From Rhynchospora pubera (Eukaryota > Streptophyta > Magnoliopsida > Poales > Cyperaceae): a DNA stretch of 64,000 bases. How positions within the stretch are numbered: the first letter of the stretch is position 1; every line of letters starts with the position of its first letter. The DNA is taken from the NCBI GenBank assembly GCA_028095005.1, contig CM051460.1, positions 115,107,039 through 115,171,038 on the forward strand, given 5' to 3'. Position numbers and translations under genes: made by a program. Below the pieces are notes generated by a model, which ran no database searches, was not told where the DNA came from, and saw only the letters and a program-made list of their open reading frames with translations. This document shows, piece by piece, positions 47,756 to 60,418 of this stretch.

Positions 47756-48640
47756 CTAAATTATTGCATAAGATGATAAGAATCTTATATAATTATAAAC
47801 AATGATTTAAATTGCGTTAGTCAGATACATATAGAGATGGTGAAAATCATGCAACATAATTAGGACCTCTTCCGTCTCTCTATTTCTTTATCATTTTGTG
47901 ATATATTTCTTTATTTAGGGTAGAACTACGACATAAGTGACCTGAACATAACAAATGTGCACCCTTCAAAAACTTCAAAATTAAGAAGCAAACTTCATTT
48001 TTACCTTCTAAATTAGAAACAATTCTCATTTTTATCTATACTACTTATAAACGCACGGACCGTAGAGGTATACACACTAGGTCTAGCATGTAAACGCATG
48101 TTTCTGCCGTTCGATTGATTTGATACGTGGTCGGATATTAATCGCCATACGAAGTAACAATATATTTTGATTTTCTATCTAATAGAGAAACAAATTAAAT
48201 AACATATCTATTTGAATCGATGCTAGATTAAGCAATATATTTTTATTATCTAATATTATTTTATTTCTGTATTTGCTCACATATGAGGACATCTTAAGCT
48301 AGTCCTATATAAAACTTTCACTAAACCTCATAAATTCTCATCTTTCCCTTTGCATGAAATAAAAGAACTAATCGTAATCAGAGATCTTTTGTGTGTCAAT
48401 AACAAAAGCTGCATGTACCAATATAATTCAGACCAATTTCGGTTCTGCATCTCCTTACCAATGAATGTTCTGACACATTAATTAAGAGCCTAAGCAGTTT
48501 TCATTAATTATCCAATTTATGTTCACAGGAGGACATTTTCCATTGTAATGAGAAATAAATAACTCGTTTAATTGGTGTGTCGCAACAATAGCTTTCTAAC
48601 GAAATGTCCAAATAAAAATTTCTATTATTTTGATTAAAAT

Positions 48641-49354
48641 TTTCAATAATTAATGGGCTTCCACAGATTGACATTGGAAGGTGCTTTTTTTAAAAAAAAA
48701 AGAATTTTAATTACTTGGTGCATTTTTTTAGTAATTTCTTTAAAGTGTGAGTTTTATTTTCTTTTACTTTTTATAGAATATATTTTATCTATAAATAGAA
48801 TATAGAGATAATGAATGTCCTAATTCTCAAGGCCCTTTTTTTCTTATCAAAGTTCTTAATTTATCAATTAAAAAAAGTTCTTAATTTTATTTATTATTTT
48901 TACCTTAATCCCCATATACTCAAACCAAATTTCTCTCCTCTCTGATAAATTGGTGCTTTGTAGAAGTATATATTGCTCCTTTTTTCGGCTTCCTCTCTTC
49001 TGATTTGGTTTTCTTTCAATTCCTCCTTTTCTTTCAATCATTTTATCCAAGCCTTCCAGGTTAGTAGCCACATAGAGCTGATGAACAGAAATTTTGATTT
49101 CACCGATTAACAACTATCAAAACTGTTTGATTGATTATTGTCGCATCAAACACTAGTGGGTTGAGTAAGGATCCGTCCCTCACATTTGCACTTGTCTTGT
49201 CTTTAATTTTGCAAAATTGCTTCTCATATGTGCGTTTGTAATTTTTCCTGGAATTATATAGATCCATGCATCTCAATGTTTTTCTCCTGCACGAACAATA
49301 TATTCTTTTATACTTTATCTGTCTTTCAATGTTTTTTGTATATGTTTAAACTAG
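48641..49354. other. Single-copy flank right of duplication copy 1
   Basis: AT-rich; not present after copy 2 within this window. Possible 5' region of the small gene at 49355. No other feature recognised. Confidence 0.4.
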
Positions 49355-49777
49355 ATGACAATTAACCGAAGAATAATTAATTTGGAGCGCCTTGTGAGAC
49401 GAAGAAGAATGAATAGCTCATACAGGATGATGTCAAAGATGAACAATTCAAACAAGACTAAGAAGTATCGTGCGTATCAATTATTTCTCTTTAATTTAAT
49501 CTGATATATGCAATTTTTTTTTCTTGTTTTTCTGTTTTCTGTGTGCATTACTTGATTTAATATTTTTTAGTGAACTTCTTGTTATACTTTTGTAGCTGGA
49601 TTCTGTGCTTCGTGTTTTCCCTTTTTCACCTTGGGTATGTTTGTAGAGTCGGCTGCCACATTCTTTCACTGTCCAAAATGCATAGGTCAACATTGCGCTG
49701 AATGGTACAAGTCCCGAATCTCGAGAAACCAAGAGGACAACTCAATCAAAGAAAATGCTTTGAAAAGATCAAAATAA
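49355..49777 (+). CDS. Possible two-exon Cys-rich small protein, 98 aa
   Basis: Exon 49355-49469 (MTINRRIINLERLVRRRR, then a basic Ser/Asn-rich stretch to KTKKY) and exon 49596-49777 join through a GT-AG intron (C|GTGCGT ... TTGTAG|C) and give one 99-codon frame. The second part has C-x2-C (CASC), a hydrophobic stretch (FPFFTLGMFVESAATFF), HCPKC, then GQHC and a charged Lys-rich tail. Its order of hydrophobic helix, C-P-x-C and charged tail resembles the minus-strand frame at 46909-47126, but similarity is weak. No known family recognised; the first ATG directly follows an acceptor-like CTAG, so earlier exons may exist. Confidence 0.3.
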
Positions 49778-50271
49778 AAGTGAACTCTTTGATTATCCAG
49801 GACTGTCTGCCAACCATATATCATATGCACGCTAGAAGGGTTGTATTTCTCGACTGTGCAGAACTTTACCATCTTTTTATCTTTGTTTAGGCCTACTAAT
49901 TTTCTTCACAGTGAAATAGGCAAATTATATTATACTCCTTAGTTGATATGTTACCATTTCCTCCGTCATTTATGTGAGAAATTATCGTTTAACAATTAGT
50001 ATTGATACAATTAATTAATTAGTTGCATACATCGGACCATTTATTTAATATCAGGAATTTCAGTCAAGTCAATTCTTAGAATATATATTCAAAACAATAT
50101 ATTTTGCTTTCAACCGTGTGAGGTTGAATGTACTCAAATCCCTAACATCACCTCCATTAATTTCAGATAATTGCGTCTTAATTTTTCTTCTAATATTGTC
50201 AACTATATGAAATGACTAGTCTTGGAATTTATCCTCTTCTTATTCCTTAAGCCACCTTACCTAGTTTTTTT
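49778..50271. other. Intergenic, nothing recognised
   Basis: AT-rich sequence with no exon-like or repeat structure that I can support. Confidence 0.4.
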
Positions 50272-50349
50272 GTGGGCTCGTTTGGATGATATGTGAATAG
50301 GGAAGGAATAAGAATTTTAGGAAGAAAATATTGGAAAGAGTGTAACTTT

Positions 50350-50474
50350 GGCTTTGTTTGGATGAGGTGTGGGAAGAAAGGAAGAAATTTATTATAAACA
50401 ATCCAAACTCTTTACAAAGTTACACACTTTCCAATACTTCTTCCCTTCTTCCCACACCTTATCCAAACGGAGCC
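50350..50474. mobile_element. MITE of the CGTTTGGAT family, nested in an older relative
   Basis: Ends GGCTTTGTTTGGATGAGG and GGCTCCGTTTGGATAAGG, flanked by TTT (50347-50349 and 50475-50477). The sequence on its left, from about 50276 (CTCGTTTGGATGATATGTG, GTGTAACTTTG), looks like the left half of another family member, continued on the right by GAATAACTTATTCC. Confidence 0.7.
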
Positions 50475-50477
50475 TTT

Positions 50478-51690
50478 GAAAAGAGTGAGAATAACTTATT
50501 CCTAGTAGTTTGTTTGCTCTTTAATACCGAAATAGAACCATGAAAATCGTTTTAGGTGTAATATGCAAGTTCAGTTAAAATTTGTGGTCAAGCTTTACCA
50601 ATGTATTGAGTAGAAAGACTTAACTACGGACTACTAAATATTTTTATATATTAGTTAAATTATATTGTTCTTCACCCATAATACCACCTAATGTTGCTTT
50701 TCCGACGGATTTTCTCCTCAATGCAAAACAAACAACGGTGATATATAGGAAGTATCTTTATAAAAGCATCCATAAAAAAGTAAGAATAATTTTAGTTTAT
50801 ATAACCCAAGCAAATGTGATAGGAGTTGTGTTTGTAGAGGAACCAACATTTCATCTAAAAACAACAGTTTTGAATGTTTCTTTAACAGTCATCGAGTTCT
50901 TTTTGGAGTGGCAGAACTTGATCATCGAGGATCCAAAATCGTTGATTGCGGAATGTTGGTTTGACTCAGACAATGCTGATAGGTTGTGGCTTCAAACTGA
51001 CAACCTCGGCATGTTAATCTGAACCCTCCTCCGCACATAATAATGAATTTCATGCCGAAGATTTTTATTTATAGTTTGTGGAATATTAATAGTCATAAGA
51101 ATTGTGTGCAACCATGTATTGCTAAATAATTGTACCGCATATAAGTTTTATGGCTATTAATTTCGCACCAACTAACATTTTTAGTGGATTTTATTTTCTA
51201 ATGTGTTTGAGAGAGATAAAGAAAGAAAGAGAGGAGAGGGGAGGTTTGAGTCCTCGCAGATGGAGGAGTGTTTTATAGATTTTAATAATGCGTTCATAAA
51301 TTCACAAACTGATTAAAGGACAAAAAATAATGTAAATTTTCTATTTATCCATTTATAAAATACGTTAAAAAGCTAATAACATGTTTTATAAATGCGTTAG
51401 TACAGGGTTTTAATATAAAAGTGCGTGAAAGTTCAGTCAGAATTGGCGGCTTTTGAAAATGCAAAAGTTCAGCCTAATTATTCTTTTTATAAACACGTTA
51501 AATCCCTGATTACCCATTCATAAAACGCGAAATTACATTTAACGCGTTTTATGAACGGATAGTTAGGAAAGAGGCGTTAACGCGTTCATAAAAGGAGTAG
51601 TTCCTTGGTTCTTATTAAAATATAAAATAATACTTGATTTCTATTAAAATTTTTTATGTATAATTTCTTTATAATAATAATTTCGGGTGT
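50478..51690. other. Intergenic with one unrecognised 94-codon frame
   Basis: The frame 50738-51022 ends with a hydrophilic stretch (NLIIEDPKSLIAECWFDSDN ADRLW) that resembles a gene fragment more than random sequence, but no domain is recognised. From 51280 to 51600 words such as CGTTTTATGAACG and GCGTTCATAAA recur in both orientations. Confidence 0.35.
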
Positions 51691-53400
51691 TACTATGTCG
51701 TTTGCATCAAGAGGGATTTGGTGCCTTCACTGACAACAAATTTCGGCAGCTGAGTGATCGGTGCTGAGGATACAAGTCAAATTTATTTCTTAAAACTCGA
51801 TACTAATTCGTTTTCAGTACAGTTTAAGGGTCGAATCTCGAGGACAGACTATTTTTTTTTCTAAGTTAGACAATTCGTATTAGATTAAATTCCAAGGTTT
51901 ATACAAATAATTCAAGTTTCGAACATGTTTAAACAGTAAGTAAATTGCAAGATGGAAAACCTAATTAACTAGAAAATTAAACTACTAAAGAGATAAATCA
52001 ATTGACGAATGATTAGGGGTTCAGGTTATCTAACTTTTCTCAACCGTCAAGACTGAGACGGACCGTTCTATTTCTAGAACGGGCCGTCCTGTAATTTGTC
52101 AGATGACTGGAACAGGCTGTTCTGAGTCAGACGCCCCCTTCCGGGCGGACCGTCCTGATCATGAAACTGTCTGTTCCAATCATCTGATGCTTGTTTTGTT
52201 ATCCTACTTGGTTATTTGCTGAGTGTTTTTACGTGAATTAAAACAAACCTAACCTACAGACTTGCGCTCTAACTTCCGTTCAGGTCAAGTTGGAGGATTC
52301 TGTTTGATAATTCCTAAAACTCCTAAATTTCAACTTCTGTTTCTTGGTTTAAGTGCTCTAGATTACTTTCTGGGTCTTGGTAAACCCTCAACCTTCCGAT
52401 TTGTTGGGTAAAACTATAATTTCTTAAAGTTTGGTTAAATCCTTCCGGATATCACCTACCTAATTAATCTGGGTGTCAACTTGTTATTGTAGTTTGATTT
52501 CAGTTTGACTGTTAAACTAGGCCTTTGTTTAACGCAATAATCAGATTTCAACAAGCAGATAACACAATCATATCACAAAAAGCATAAACATAACTTAACT
52601 CAACTAATAAACAAATATTCAAACAAAACAAACAACTAAAAGTAAAGTTATCAAACCATGACCCCTAAACTAATCTACTTTAACAAATCCACGCACGAAA
52701 ACGCAGGTTTCATCAAAAACAGATACATAGAAAAGAGAAAAAACCAAGTTACAACAAGTTGTGCTCGAAAATCCCGCAATTCTTTGCTCTGTCCTGTCTG
52801 GGGAGGCCCGTCCTGATCCTGGGGCGGTGCGTCTCAGGTAGCTGGCTGACCGTCTCAACAAGCTATCTCCTCCTTGAGTTAGTTACTGGCTCTGGAATTA
52901 GCATTTCATGCGTCCCCTTAACTTGGAAATAGGACAGGGCTTTTATAGCAATCATATGATGGTTCTAAACGTGGCATACAGGATCTGGAAGGCGGTGGAA
53001 ATTGTAGAAACCGTTGCAGCAAATCTGGCGCTCTATTTTTAGAAGTTTGGATTTAGCTGGGACGGCCTGGTCTGAAGTTGGGGCGGCCCGTCCCAGTCTG
53101 GTCTGCACTAGGTAGTCTGGACGCTTTCTTCACTGCTTGGGGTGGCCCATCCTGAGGTTGGGCCCGTCCCAGTTTGCCTGAGCTGATGACTTGGTTGATT
53201 TTTTCCGTTTTTCGTGCCAAAATGTGATGAACCTGTAAAAAAACTTGTCGGGCTACGGCTGAACTTTCCTGCATCCTAACATTAGTACAATTTAATAGAA
53301 AATGAATAAAAAACAAGTATTTGAACATAATTTGGGGCTTATTCCGGTTGAAAATCAAGTACGTATACATCACGAGTTTAATTTGGCGTTAATATCATGA
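51691..53400 (-). repeat. Retroelement-like repeat with GGACGGNCCGTCC dyads
   Basis: GC-rich dyads occur in spaced sets: about 52058 and 52079; 52147 region; 52801, 52822 and 52843; 53059 and 53080; 53139. Typical forms are GACGGACCGTTC, AACGGGCCGTCC, GGGCGGACCGTCC and GGGCGGCCCGTCCC, mostly 21 bp apart. A minus-strand TATA-like word (CTATAAAAGCCC) lies near 52937-52948. No open frame encodes a transposon protein. Borders, LTRs and target duplication were not found, so the class is unproven. Confidence 0.5.
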
Positions 53401-53489
53401 TTGATTATCAATTGACTTATACTCCATGAATTTTAATGAAATCAATCATAGTCATGTCCCTAAAAAACGTTCAAGTTCTTCAGAACAAG

Positions 53490-53646
53490 GGGCCGTTTGG
53501 ATCGCTTAGGAATTTGGGAAATTTTCAATTCCTAGACATAAATTTATTGAGAAATGTATAATTTTGTGAAGAATTTAGATTGTTTATAATAAATTTATAC
53601 CTAGGAATAGAAAATTCCTCCTATTCCAAGAGCATCCAAACAGCCC
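53490..53646. mobile_element. MITE of the CGTTTGGAT family
   Basis: Ends GGGCCGTTTGGATCGCTTAG and GGGCTGTTTGGATGCTC. Flanks AAG and AAA form an imperfect 3-bp duplication. The interior has ATTTTGTGAAGAATTTAGAT, a diverged family core. Confidence 0.7.
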
Positions 53647-54243
53647 AAAATGAAGATTGTTCAACAAATTTTCAGAAACAAAAGTAGAATACAATACACA
53701 ACAAGATTATAACAAAAATTTAGAATACCGTACCGTATCCATTGAAGAAAGATATTTCGTGATTTTGTTCGTTTCGTCCAAAACGAAACGGTTAATACAA
53801 ATGATAGTCAATTTCGTATCCAAAACGTAACGATCAACGCAACATTCCATTTGCGTGATCGTTTTAGACGTTATGCACCCCTATTCACGAATCACGATTC
53901 CCACTTGATATTGTATAATTGTAAGATGATTACAGCCCATTTTGTCAAAAAAGAGCCCAAAATGGGACTGAAGTTGGGCCTTCAGGAAAACTAGAGTAAA
54001 CTTGGACCATGTTGGAGCCGTTGGATGCATCACCTCCCCAAAGTCCCAAAATCTCTCTCTCCGATCAAACCAGACGAGGTCGCGCGCGCGACAGAGAAGA
54101 GAAGTGATGCTTCGTTCTTTAAGTAGGCGTGCTTCGCCTCTTCACACCTCTCTCCTCTCTCACCTCACTCATCAGGTCTGAACTACTCTTCTAATTTCTC
54201 TACTTTTTAAATTCTCAAAGAAGCTTTATCTGATTTTTGCGAA

Positions 54244-57200
54244 ATGCAAACTGGTCCATACATACGAGCGCAGAGAGCAATCCATGATCGGAACAAGAAG
54301 GCCATGGAGCTGGTGGCTAAAGGATGGAGCGCTCTCCAAGAGGTCGATCGGGTGATCGACTACGCCGACCGCAACGACACCCGCCTCATCCCTCTTCTTC
54401 GTGTATTGCCTCCTTTCTTTTATCTTCTTATTTGTTAAATTGTTATGTTGTCAAAGTGTAGTTTGTTTTATTCTGGGATGTAAAATTTGTTTAAATAGGG
54501 GGCGAAGGAGAACTTTGAGTTGGCGCTGGAGGTGGACAACATGAATACTCATGCCAGATATTGGCTTGCCAGGATGCATTTCAAGTATCATGTCCCTGGT
54601 GCTTGTAAAGCCATGTATGGTACCATTTTTAGAATTTTTTTTATTTTTTACCTTGATTTTTGTATGTATTGCACAATGACACCCTTCTAATATTACCATG
54701 TCCTCAGTTGATGCAAATGTATGCATCTGTTATATGACAATGGTCCCTTTTCTTGGTGGTAACTGGCAAGGCAATTAAACAGTCTGGTTGTAAGTTGTAA
54801 CATGCCATTGGAACAACTATAGGGCTATTTTCCCTAAACTATTGTCCAATTGGTGTCAATTAATCAACATTCATCTATCCAATTAAAAGTTAAAGGGGAA
54901 AACCGAAACATGCATGGAGTCACTAATATAGGCCAGTCGAAACTCGAAACATGTCCGAGCTGGTGTCATGCAACTGAGCGAGATTTCTTCTCCGCACGTT
55001 TATCATATATTTTGAAGCCTTTTTTTTGTGCAGTTGAACATATTTTAACTTAAATATCCCTTTGATATGCAATAAACCCTCAGAATTATCGCATTGCTCA
55101 TGGAAATCAATTTTGATGAGTGTATCCTTAGTTGAGCACCGGATTAGCCAAGAAGAATGTATTATGTGGGCCTAAAATAATCACACTTGCTATCTTATCA
55201 ACTTTTAGTAAGATGTCACTGATCTGCATATACTAAGTCTAGTCTTACTAAATTTGCGGATGTGTAGTGGAGCTGCTTTGCTAATAGAAGCTGCGAACAT
55301 GGGGGATGCAGATGCACAATACGAGCTCGGCTGTAAATTAAGAGTTGACGTGAGACTTTTTGCCAATCGTATAAGTACTGTAATTTGCTGCTAGTTTATG
55401 CTAACATCAACATACAGAGTTCTTAAGTGCCTTTCACCAGAAATTTTAATCTTGGACTATCAAAATCATTATACTTTTCTTTAATATTTGGTCAACATCA
55501 CAAATTTGTACCAGGCGTTGGATTTGATTGATCTGCTATTGAATCTGATTAATACTTATTTCTCAAATTATTGAACAGACAGAAATTTTATACTCCAAAT
55601 TAATCAATCAAATGATTTGTCCCTGTCATGCAATTAAGCTTCAATTTAGAAAAGTTGAGATTAAGTTGGAAGATCAGGGAGAAATAACACAGACATAAGG
55701 TAATGATAAAGGGTAAAATTGCTGTTTGGTCAATTTGATTTCCAAATAGTTCAGGGACCCAAAACATTCTGATTTCCAAATGGTTCAGGGACCCAAAACA
55801 TAAGATGCTTGGCATTCATACATTACCTGAAGAAAAAAATAACCCAATCCAAGATTATGATCTTTTATACCATACAAGCAGTATGTTCTGTGTTGAGTTG
55901 TAGTGTTTCTAGCAACTAATGAAAAGCTAAACTTTTATTGATGTCAATTCTTAGTTGTTTTTGAAACTTGTTGTTTATACTTCTCTTTTCATGTAGAATG
56001 AACATGTGCAATCGGATCAACAGGCTTTCTATTATTTGGAGAAAGCAGTAGACCAGGTTGGTAGGTTTTCCATTTCCTCTAATATTTTCAGCCTCAATTC
56101 TTCTGCAAATAAAAGAGATTCCTACAATTTCATTTTAGTTCCCTAATATGTCCATGATTTTTGGTATTCACAAGAAAATATTTTTTAGTATTTGGTAAGG
56201 CATAATTTATCTTTTGGTTCCTTTTTGTCTCTGTGTAAAAACCATTTTCGCTTCAAAGTTTATTAAATAGTTGCTTTAATACAAAGTTGCAGAAATTAAA
56301 CAGAACAAAATTAGTCAGAGAGATGAAAATTAGTCTCTGAGAAACTGATATGGAGGAGAAAATAATTCCAGAAACAGCCATATTAATGCTGATAGAGAGT
56401 GGGCTTTGGCAAAGTTGTTTCTTTACTTCTCAAATAAATTCCAATCCGAAATATTTTCTCTTTTGCTAGTTGCATCCAGGTGCTTTATATCTGCTTGGTG
56501 CAGTGTACTTGGCTGGGGATTGTGTGAAGAAAGATGTCACGTCAGCCATGTGGTGTTTTCATCGAGCTTCCGGAAAGGTTTTTTCATCTGAAATTTTGTT
56601 TTTTCTCTATCCGGTCCTTTGAAGGTTTTGTTTTACATTAATCAAGGGAGTTATAGTATTTCAATTTTTTACGGGTTACAATTTTTTGTATAGAACAATC
56701 CAAAACTAGTACCAAACCCTGCTTGGGTCGGCAGGTATGAAAGGGGTTCAAGACAATGAACTGTTTCTTGTATCATGTATCACTAAATCTGCTCTTTTTT
56801 TTTAAAAAAAAAAATCAGGGACATGCTGGAGCTGCGATTGCTTGTGGATCGCTTCTTCTTAAAGGCATTTAACCAGTGATTTAATAGTTTATTTTATCCA
56901 TAATTTTTGCAGTCTTCTGGTTATACCAAAATTTACTGTGTTTGCATGGCTCGTTCTGTCATATTGGCTAATCCAATTTACAATTTTTTCTAGAGAATTT
57001 AGGGATAGTGATATCAAAAAAAATCTTTTATCCACCCCTCTGAGTTCTATATATAGGAGTTACCTTTTCCTTTGTGAAAATAGAATTAGATCAGATAGGG
57101 ACTAGAGAGAATAGGATTGTGCTTTTCAATATATCAGGAAGTAACATTATTTAGTGATCATACACCGTTTGTCCTTTTAGAGCTGACTGCGGTTCAAGTC

Positions 57201-57474
57201 AAAGGAAGTTACAATTTACACCTTAATATGATGATGTTTTAAGATGTTTCTCATCATTGACTAATATATGGCAGGTGTGGAGATTCCAGAAGTTGTAACA
57301 AGATTTAGTACAACTGGAAAGCTACGAAAGAAAGGAGGAAATATTAAACAAGATTTGCTGAAGCTGGCAAAGGAGAAGTTTCAAATTGCTGCTGAGGCAG
57401 GCAACGACCTTGGTTTTCGGTGGTTGAAGCATCTTTCAAATGAGATGGGGAGAAAGGAGTCCAAACAAAGATAA
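54244..57474 (+). CDS. SEL1/HCP-like repeat protein, copy 2, 256 aa
   Basis: Seven exons: 54244-54402, 54499-54614, 55268-55349, 55997-56056, 56470-56577, 56819-56864 and 57275-57474 (771 nt). Exon/intron positions match copy 1, including the GC donor of intron 6 (AAAG|GCATTT). The reading frame is intact. Differences from copy 1 include Glu to Gly in the exon-5 end (RASGK instead of RASEK), Asp to Asn near the C-terminus (LSNEMG), and a longer end (GRKESKQR) because the copy-1 stop codon is a sense codon here. The leader (CGCGCGCGACAGAGAAGAG and the CT-rich stretch before ATG) is unchanged. Both copies could be expressed. Confidence 0.92.
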
Positions 57475-58488
57475 ATGGGATGGAATTTGATCGCAGTGAG
57501 CGACATGAGCTCGTTATGGAGTATAGTCCAGAAGAGAGTAAAATTTATTTGATAGGAAGTTGAGTTTTACAATTTTCTTTTCTTATTAATTGAAAAATCA
57601 TGCGGGTAGGATTTATGTTCTTTGTTTGCGTAAATTAATAGCGTAATGATGATATAGGTGACAATTATGCCCAAAAAACGAGCCATTTTTTTTTGGGTAT
57701 TGTAAAATAAAGTATTGTGCATAATGATGTGTTGCGGTGGGTAACAAGTCCTTTCGGTTTCAACCATAAAAGATAGCCATGAAGGATATCATGAATTCCC
57801 TTGTAAAATGGCTTATCAAATAAAAATTTTCTCATATAAAATGGCATCGGTATTGACCATATTCCTATTTTATGGAAATTGATTAGCGCCATCTCACTCC
57901 GCGCGATCGCGCTGCATAGCGCCTCAGCAAAGGTCAAAGCAGCGCTCTATCCCCTCTACTCACCCAGTGCGTATTTTTTGTCCATTTCTTTATTATAAGT
58001 GTTCATTTTATTAGGTACAAATGTTCACTTTGTAGTAAATTGTTCACTATTTTATAAGTGTTCGCTAGACCAAATATATTCATTTTGATTTTTTTTTGTC
58101 AAAAGTTCAGTTTGGTCAATACAAATGTTCAGTTAATTGAGTATAACTGTTCAGTTAGTTGCATCAGAAAATGTATATGTTATGAGCAAACATGTTTATT
58201 TTATTAAGTATAAATGTTTAGTTTAGTAAGTATGAATGTTCAGTTTAATGAGTATAAATGTTCAGTTATTTAAATATAAATGTTCATTTAGTTGCAACAG
58301 AAATATAATTGTTATAAGAAAAAAAACCAAGCGAAGGGGTCACGAACCGGACAAAAAACACATGAAAAAATTAGAATTAGAAATGAACCGATCTGGTTCA
58401 AATTATTTTTTTCCGATTCTACCCGTGCTTCCTAGCGCACCTCTTGACCACGCGCTTCTCTGACTCTAGTGCGATTCTGGCGCATTAT

Positions 58489-59203
58489 TAGGGGTGAAAA
58501 CGGGGCGGATAATCCCCGCTCCGAACCGTATCCATATCCGTAAAATAGCGGATTCGGATAATACTATCCGTATCCGAACGGATACGGATGCGGATTCGGA
58601 TTTTTTTAAACGGATATGGGAAGCAGTATTAGTGCGGATATGGATGCGGATACGGATATTTATCCGTATTTCTATACAAAACGGATATTCGTTTTGTATA
58701 TGGTAATGAAAACTTTTTTAAAATAACATCATAATTGACATATAGGTATAACTATTTCAATTATATATATAGCATCATAATTGACGATTATTTTCTTTTA
58801 CTATAAGATGATGCCAATTTTTCTATAAACTTGATTAAAGTTTGCTTTTTGTGATGTCTAAATATGTGCAAATAAGATGTTTTTTGTGGTTGTCTTTCTA
58901 TATTTTTTTGAGTTAATTCTATAGTAGTCATAAAAAAATAAACATTACACTCTTGAGTTTGAATATTGTCTTTTGTTTAATAAAATAAATTGAGCAAAAT
59001 ATTATCCGTATCCGACGAAATATATCCGTATTCGTATCCATATCCGACAATATCCGAACCGTATTCGTATCCGTTTAACATCCGCGCCGTATCCGTATCC
59101 GTATCCGAACATATCCGTATCCGTATCCGAATTCGAAAAAAAATATGGATACGGATTTAGTATGACCACTATCCGCTCCGTATCCGCCCTGTTTTCATCC
59201 CTA
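58489..59203. mobile_element. 715-bp non-autonomous hAT (Ac-like ends) in copy 2 only
   Basis: Inverted ends TAGGGGTGAAAACGGGGCGG and TAGGGATGAAAACAGGGCGG, with a perfect 8-bp duplication CGCATTAT at 58481-58488 and 59204-59211. The empty site is intact at 46620-46627. The TAGGGATGAAAACGG-type end is that of maize Ac and relatives. Both subterminal zones (58540-58690 and 59000-59190) are packed with ATCCGTATCCG words, the likely transposase sites; the centre is AT-rich and non-coding. Confidence 0.95.
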
Positions 59204-59492
59204 CGCATTATACTGAACATTTTTTATCATTAACTAAACATTTGTAACATATAGCAGCGTTGGCGCGAATGATTATTCTGCCGATGACACTTATAATAGT
59301 GTTATTTTATCAGTTAACAATATTCTTATAAGAGTAGTTTAGAAGTTTTTTATTAAACTGTGAAATAACAAAAAGAAAGCAGTTATTAAGTTATATCATT
59401 CTAAACTTGCCTCATGCACAAAATAAACAACTAGTAAGCAGATATGTTGCCAATAATTTTACATTTCAGCATACGAGTTTCCAAAAAATTAT

Positions 59493-60335
59493 TCAATTCT
59501 TTTGGGAAAATCGCTTCGCTTTTTCCTCTTCTCTTCTTCTTTTGTTAAGGTTGGTTAGGAATTTACGACTTTCCTCGTCTTCAGTTTCCCTCTTTCTTGC
59601 ACAACGGGGGCACCAGTTGTATGCACTACCAGCGGCAGCAGTTAGCATCCCCAAACCAAACATTGTCAAAAATGTAATAGACTCCAACATCGGAAATTTT
59701 GAATCCGGGTCTGCAAAGTAAATTGAGTTAAGATAATATTAGTGCATGTACGCTTGAAAGTAAAAATCTAATTTACAGTTGTTCTAATATATTGCTTGTA
59801 TGTACACAATTACTCTTCTTCTCCTTGATTCTCTTCCAAGAGCACAGTTTGTTACTCCTGGGCATGATCGATATATTCAGAATCAGACCTTCAGAGTTTT
59901 AACCTGGATAGTTGACATATAAAATGAACAAAGTTTAAGGTTATTAATAGAATGGCTTTACTCAACAATTACTATATTAATCCTTAACGCTGTTGCAATA
60001 AGAATATATTATCATGATAAAAAATTGATTCATTTAGTCAACGGATTAGGATTATATTCCTTCTTAAGTTATTATATACCTACTGGTTTCTGCAAAATAT
60101 TATACCCTATATCTTCTCCTTTAATTTCAAGAGATCAGGTGGGATATTTAAGAAAGAATGTCAAAATACTTAGCAAAACCTAACTAACACAAAATCCAGA
60201 GAAATTTATCAAAAAAAAATTTTCATGGAAAAAGCAAAACAATGAATTACAAAGCTGGAAAAAGAGAAGGCTCAAAGACTTTGGTGAAGAAAGTGCCAAG
60301 CTTACCAGAGAGATTTTCGTCTTCAATATGAGACA
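59493..60335 (-). CDS. Possible small membrane-anchored CPxC protein, 3' exons, copy 2
   Basis: Equivalent of the exons at 46909-47755, with the main exon at 59710-59493 and the short upstream exon near 60300-60335 (HIEDENLS). The 65 residues after the internal Met are identical to copy 1, as are the acceptor and donor. The MITE at 60419-60619 lies in the putative intron 1. Identity may only reflect how recent the duplication is, so it does not prove coding. Confidence 0.3.
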
Positions 60336-60418
60336 AAAAACTAAATTATTGCATAAGATGATAAGAATCTTATATAATTATAAACAATGATTTAAATTGC
60401 GTTAGACAGATACATATA

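Larger units (their letters stand above)
41929..48640. repeat. Segmental duplication, copy 1 (6.7 kb)
   Basis: Collinear and nearly identical, introns included, with 53924-61429. Shared left border word AGATGATTACAGCCCATTTT (one mismatch near the end); shared right end CTATTATTTTGATTAAAAT. It carries the SEL1-repeat gene and a minus-strand exon pair. Relative to copy 2 it has 128 extra bases at about 42024-42151 and lacks both transposons. Confidence 0.95.

Noticed and set aside
58494..59220. 70-72-codon frames rich in Arg/Ile/Asp repeats
   Set aside because: Translations of ATCCGT subterminal repeats in the hAT element, not proteins.
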